Below are positions 53,949-56,547 of a stretch of DNA of 56,547 nucleotides, in pieces (position 1 is the first letter of the stretch; each line of letters begins with the position of its first letter). A program made the position numbers and the translations under genes. The notes under the pieces are model-generated. The model was not told the origin of the DNA. It did no database searches and saw only the letters and a program-made list of their open reading frames with translations. Where the stretch lies: positions 1 through 56,547 of IMG/VR virus record IMGVR_UViG_3300012926_000006. One strand, 5' to 3'. Source of the stretch: a virus.

Positions 53949-54276
53949 AAAATTATTCTGGATGTGGGTATGTGTAACAGCCTGTGAATTAATAATCCTA
54001 GCTGTTAATATTTTAAGGACTGGATTTGGTTTGCATGTTTATGCAAGTTGCGCTGGTCTTCTGATTTGCATTTACGGATGGAATAAATGGTTTCAAATGC
54101 GCGATGCTGAAGCGGAAAGGGCTGCTGCTTTCATAGCGATGGAAGAAGAAATGGAAAAAATCGCGGAGGAACTTTTTCGACAAGTTGAGGCTGGAGAATT
54201 GGTTATACCTCCTAATGGTCTTGAATTTGACTTTCGTAAAATCCGCTCCGAACTATCCAAGACTGACAAGCCCTAA
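53941..54276 (+). CDS. Membrane protein with charged tail (111 aa, GTG start)
   Basis: Two membrane helices (FWMWVCVTACELIILAVNIL and ASCAGLLICIYGWNKWFQMR) then a long charged helix (AAAFIAMEEEMEKIAEELFR). GGAGGGG precedes the GTG, which overlaps the previous gene. The last 65 bases overlap the spanin gene on the other strand. Confidence 0.6.
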   Translation: MIKKLFWMWVCVTACELIILAVNILRTGFGLHVYASCAGLLICIYGWNKWFQMRDAEAERAAAFIAMEEEMEKIAEELFRQVEAGELVIPPNGLEFDFRKIRSELSKTDKP

Positions 54277-54745
54277 GCTGTTCCGTTACTTCGTCGGCTT
54301 CGTTTGCGAAACTGAAAAGATCGTTTGTAATCTGTTCAGGAAGTGCGATTGTTCCGGTGGAGTCTTCATTACGTCCGCTGTCGCTTGTGGCTTTGGTTCC
54401 GGTTGTAGTGGAACTGCTACAGGCTGACACGGGGATGCGCAACCCGCCCCTAGACTTAATAGCGGCAAGATCAGTATTGTATTTCTGAGTGACGGCCTGT
54501 AAGGCTTGTTCATGGTCTTGACTCACTTTCACGTTATCGGCTTGGTGTTGCGCTAAAATTTCCGCATTATGTTTCTCGTTTTCGTCTTTCAGCTTGGCTA
54601 TGGCAATCGTTGTTTGTGCCTTCTCGCTGTCCCAGCGGGCCTGTACGCCCTTAGAACCAAGATGATGACCATAACCAAACACCGCCGCAAATAAAACGCC
54701 TATAAGCCCGATTTTGATTATTAGCAGATAGGGAGCCGGAATCAT
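54212..54745 (-). CDS. Inner-membrane spanin (Rz-like)
   Basis: A 177-aa protein with one N-terminal membrane helix (LLIIKIGLIGVLFAAVFGYG) followed by periplasmic coiled coil (AIAKLKDENEKHNAEILAQH; VSQDHEQALQAVTQKYNTDL). It holds the outer-membrane spanin gene nested in another frame, the lambda arrangement. Together they fuse the membranes at the last step of lysis. ATGA with the holin. Confidence 0.85.
   Translation of the reverse strand: MIPAPYLLIIKIGLIGVLFAAVFGYGHHLGSKGVQARWDSEKAQTTIAIAKLKDENEKHNAEILAQHQADNVKVSQDHEQALQAVTQKYNTDLAAIKSRGGLRIPVSACSSSTTTGTKATSDSGRNEDSTGTIALPEQITNDLFSFANEADEVTEQLRACQSWIVRSGFYESQIQDH
54286..54513 (-). CDS. Outer-membrane spanin lipoprotein (Rz1-like), nested
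   Basis: A 75-aa protein wholly inside the Rz-like gene in another frame. N-terminus LRNTILILPLLSLGAGC is a lipoprotein signal with Cys25, then a Pro-rich mature part (CQPVAVPLQPEPKPQ). The lipobox (GAGC) is loose, as in many Rz1 proteins. Confidence 0.85.
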   Translation of the reverse strand: MNKPYRPSLRNTILILPLLSLGAGCASPCQPVAVPLQPEPKPQATADVMKTPPEQSHFLNRLQTIFSVSQTKPTK

Positions 54746-54957
54746 TCGGTTTTATCCGGTGGAGTTTGAGAAATAACCCTTCCAACAATGCCCAAAACGA
54801 AAACTACGCCCGTTGTAATCATCATGTATTTAGGCGGAATATTGTCTTTAAGCTGGTCGTAAAAACTGCCATAAGCTCCACTGATTGCAATGCCAACGGT
54901 ATTGCACCAGACACTCGCATACTTCCAACAGGCTTTCCAGTCGTCTATTAAACGCAT
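54742..54957 (-). CDS. Holin
   Basis: A 71-aa protein with two hydrophobic segments (VWCNTVGIAISGAYGSFYDQ and KYMMITTGVVFVLGIVGRVI), KDNIPPK between them, and a polar tail. The layout fits the small podoviral/siphoviral holins that precede endolysin and spanins. AGGGGAACG precedes ATG. Confidence 0.75.
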   Translation of the reverse strand: MRLIDDWKACWKYASVWCNTVGIAISGAYGSFYDQLKDNIPPKYMMITTGVVFVLGIVGRVISQTPPDKTE

Positions 54958-54966
54958 TTCGTTCCC

Positions 54967-55434
54967 CTATGCTAAAACCCCGCCAGCACCCACATAAACC
55001 GCTTGTAGCGCTGCCAAATCGTTTTGATGCTGACCATATCCTGCCCCTGGCATAGAGGCCCAAATATGGGCTATTTTTTGTACTGCTGAACCAAAGTTAC
55101 CTGCATCTACATCACCCAAGGCATGACATTCCCGGATTTGCTGAATCGCTATTGCATCCTGGCTGGAAGGCGAAAAATCCGGCAGGCCAAGCGAAGCCTT
55201 ATAGGCATCAAAGTATCTGGCAAGTAGTTGGTATCTTCCCGCCGCCGTAGATGATAAAGTCGGACTTAAATGCACAAGTTTTCTAGGATGGTCCTTGTAA
55301 CTTGTGAACAAATCAGGATGCCAAACTGTTGACCCTACAATCACGTTATAGCCATCATCCGACACTGCAAGTAAGTCTGGCCCGATTTCGCTATGCGCTA
55401 TCATCGCCAGGAAAGCTATCCTGTTGCTAGTCAT
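54967..55434 (-). CDS. Lambda R-like endolysin
   Basis: A 155-aa muramidase-type enzyme: IAFLAMIAHSEIGPDLLAVS (catalytic Glu16), DGYNVIVGSTVWHPDLFTSY, KDHPRKLVHLSPTLSSTAAG, RYQLLARYFDAYKASLGLPD, FSPSSQDAIAIQQIREC. Line for line it follows lambda R, a lytic transglycosylase. No signal peptide, so it needs the holin. ATGA with the gene above. Confidence 0.92.
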   Translation of the reverse strand: MTSNRIAFLAMIAHSEIGPDLLAVSDDGYNVIVGSTVWHPDLFTSYKDHPRKLVHLSPTLSSTAAGRYQLLARYFDAYKASLGLPDFSPSSQDAIAIQQIRECHALGDVDAGNFGSAVQKIAHIWASMPGAGYGQHQNDLAALQAVYVGAGGVLA

Positions 55435-55712
55435 TTCCTGGCCTTTTCCAGGGCATCAATTCGCAAAGTCAAAATATCTGCATTGCGTTTTGAATCGTAA
55501 CCATCCCTGATAACAGATTCTAATTTTGCATCTCGTTCTAGGTTTCTACGTTCCTGTTTATCGGCTTGGTTTACTAGTTGATCAAGTTTGTTACTTTGAC
55601 CTGAAACAAACCATAGAACCGTAATCAACAGGACAAATACGGTTCCCGCACAGCTTAATAACCATGTTAGAGGAATCTTATTGTCAAACGTAACGGCGCG
55701 GCGTTCCTGCAT
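55431..55712 (-). CDS. Membrane-anchored coiled-coil protein (93 aa)
   Basis: One membrane helix (LTWLLSCAGTVFVLLITVLW) then a charged coiled coil (NQADKQERRNLERDAKLESV). It is directly upstream of the endolysin. Similar small proteins accompany phage lysis cassettes; it may be a pinholin-type or antiholin partner. Role inferred. Confidence 0.6.
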   Translation of the reverse strand: MQERRAVTFDNKIPLTWLLSCAGTVFVLLITVLWFVSGQSNKLDQLVNQADKQERRNLERDAKLESVIRDGYDSKRNADILTLRIDALEKARK

Positions 55713-55717
55713 GATGA

Positions 55718-56023
55718 TTAACCATTATCAAGCTGTTCGATTGCGCCCAGTGCAGCGGCTCTAAACGTAGTCCATTGATTCGCAAGCGTTGCCATAGCAA
55801 ACGCAAAGTCGGCTCCCTTAGCCCCTGGCGTAGCGTTGGGAACAACGCCGAAATTAGTGCCTGTTTCGTACTCAGTGCCAGCCACGCCGCCGTAACCACT
55901 AGCAGCGACTGAGACAGCAGCGGACAAGCGTGTCATTGCTTCATCGACTGCCCAAATGTTCTCAATCATCTGATTGGACATACCGCCGAAAGGTGTTGCG
56001 CCATTCACTACAACTGCTGTCAT
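55718..56023 (-). CDS. Small protein of the fibre-lysis junction (101 aa)
   Basis: SNQMIENIWAVDEAMTRLSA, AVSVAASGYGGVAGTEYETG, TLANQWTTFRAAALGAIEQL. Two helices around a Gly-rich centre. Frequent companion of glycine-rich fibre genes. AAGGAG precedes ATG; ATGA with the preceding gene. Confidence 0.55.
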   Translation of the reverse strand: MTAVVVNGATPFGGMSNQMIENIWAVDEAMTRLSAAVSVAASGYGGVAGTEYETGTNFGVVPNATPGAKGADFAFAMATLANQWTTFRAAALGAIEQLDNG

Positions 56024-56307
56024 GATTGAACTCCTTGAGCTTGCAATAAAAGTTGAACTGCTTGAAATGTATTACCTTGCGCCTCTAGTTTTACGGCTTT
56101 ACGTCTTAGTGATGCGTTGAAACTATCTGTAATGATCGGTGAATTATCTGGCGGCGGCGGGACTGGTGGAGTCGGATTTACAAAGCTGTTTCCATTCCAA
56201 AAAGCACCTAGAACGGAATTCAAAGGGTCAATAAATTGCCCACCGAATCCACCGACTTCTGCATAGTTGATGACGATGTTGTTTGCGTCTAATTGTGCGG
56301 CTCTCAT
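56020..56307 (-). CDS. Tail-fibre assembly-like protein (96 aa)
   Basis: MRAAQLDANNIVINYAEVGG, FGGQFIDPLNSVLGAFWNGN then a Pro stretch (PTPPVPPPP) and KAVKLEAQGNTFQAVQLLLQ. The 'A.ld.ngiViN......' start and short Pro linker recall small fibre-assembly or fibre-tip proteins. It starts two bases after the glycine-rich gene's stop. Confidence 0.55.
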   Translation of the reverse strand: MRAAQLDANNIVINYAEVGGFGGQFIDPLNSVLGAFWNGNSFVNPTPPVPPPPDNSPIITDSFNASLRRKAVKLEAQGNTFQAVQLLLQAQGVQS

Positions 56308-56547
56308 ATTTACCACCAATAAATAATAGCTATACCAGCGCCACCAGCGCCGCCAGTTCCACCGGTTGCAGTACAATTTCCACCACCACCACCGCCGCCG
56401 CCGCCTAGACCACCAGCACCGCCAGCACCACCATTACCGGCAGTACCGTAACCACCACCACCACCACCAGAAGCGCCAAAAATGGAAGTTGTAGAAGACC
56501 CAGCAGTTCCAGCGGTTCCAGTTGCAGCAGTTGTGCCGCCAGCGCCA
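56272..56547. repeat. Right copy of terminal repeat
   Basis: Counterpart of bases 1-276 (left position plus 56271), 9 mismatches in 276. See the left copy. Confidence 0.9.
56310..56547 (-). CDS. 3' end of glycine-rich adhesin, second variant (partial)
   Basis: The C-terminal 78 codons of the adhesin occur again at the right contig end. Compared with the left copy there are three amino-acid changes (one Gly to Cys, one Ala to Thr, one Ala to Ser) and six silent changes. The gene is cut only by the end of the window. Confidence 0.8.
   Translation of the reverse strand, partial: GAGGTTAATGTAGTAGSSTTSIFGASGGGGGGYGTAGNGGAGGAGGLGGGGGGGGGNCTATGGTGGAGGAGIAIIYWW

Noticed and set aside
1-56547. tRNA genes
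   Set aside because: A few stretches resemble a T-loop (for example near 29808, GATTCAAATCC), but none has a matching acceptor stem and CCA-side layout.
1-56547. CRISPR array or insertion sequence
   Set aside because: No regularly spaced 25-40 bp direct repeats and no transposase with terminal inverted repeats; the only mobile-type genes are HNH nucleases and the integrase.

Overview
The window is one complete, terminally repeated contig of a temperate, short-tailed (podovirus-like) tailed phage of a Gram-negative host. The first 276 bases recur at the right end with nine mismatches, so the map is circular or circularly permuted with a unit length near 56,271 bp. Integrase, a repressor/Cro-like pair and a RecT/exonuclease module indicate a temperate phage. 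The portal, N4-gp56-type capsid, gp4-like adaptor and gp10-like nozzle, with no tape measure or sheath, indicate a short tail. Lambda-type spanins and endolysin indicate a Gram-negative host. Several small families seen here are familiar from betaproteobacterial phages, but the host is an inference.

Layout. On the minus strand from about 21.7 kb down to 1, then wrapping to 56.3-54.2 kb, lies the late unit: head protein, large terminase, portal, HNH endonuclease, four head-fibre or decoration-like genes and a collagen-like protein, scaffold, capsid, adaptor, nozzle, a 2OG-Fe(II) oxygenase and a cupin, three ejection-type proteins, an ATP-grasp ligase, tail-fibre and glycine-rich adhesin genes, then endolysin, holin and nested spanins. 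Strong terminators punctuate this unit, so antitermination is likely; a sigma-region-4-like gene at 38.4-38.8 kb is the candidate. From 22.1 to 29.9 kb (minus) is a run of small, tightly coupled accessory genes with at least three sigma70-like promoters. An 80-aa plus-strand lipoprotein and one plus-strand coiled-coil protein interrupt it. From 30.2 to 33.5 kb (plus) are a metallophosphoesterase and a Mu-wHTH protein with small companions. A further plus block at 35.2-37.8 kb carries paired promoter/operators and a hammerhead self-cleaving ribozyme.

From 44.66 down to 37.8 kb (minus) is the lytic early operon: Cro-like regulator, zinc proteins, HNH, an O-like initiator containing iteron-type repeats, a P-like helicase loader, VRR-NUC nuclease, AAA+ ATPase and the late regulator. 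From 44.75 to 54.3 kb (plus) are the repressor, RecT and YqaJ exonuclease, a PrtN/Xis-like protein, a VWA protein, a 545-aa protein with triplicated W-rich repeats, small genes and the integrase beside a probable attP.

The least ordinary elements are the hammerhead ribozyme, the set of three modification-type enzymes (ATP-grasp, oxygenase, cupin) inside the virion operon beside a collagen-like protein with a signal peptide, the repeat-containing initiator gene, the palindrome that supplies both -35 boxes of the lysogeny switch, and the triplicated-repeat protein. All functional statements rest on reading motifs; no database search was possible.
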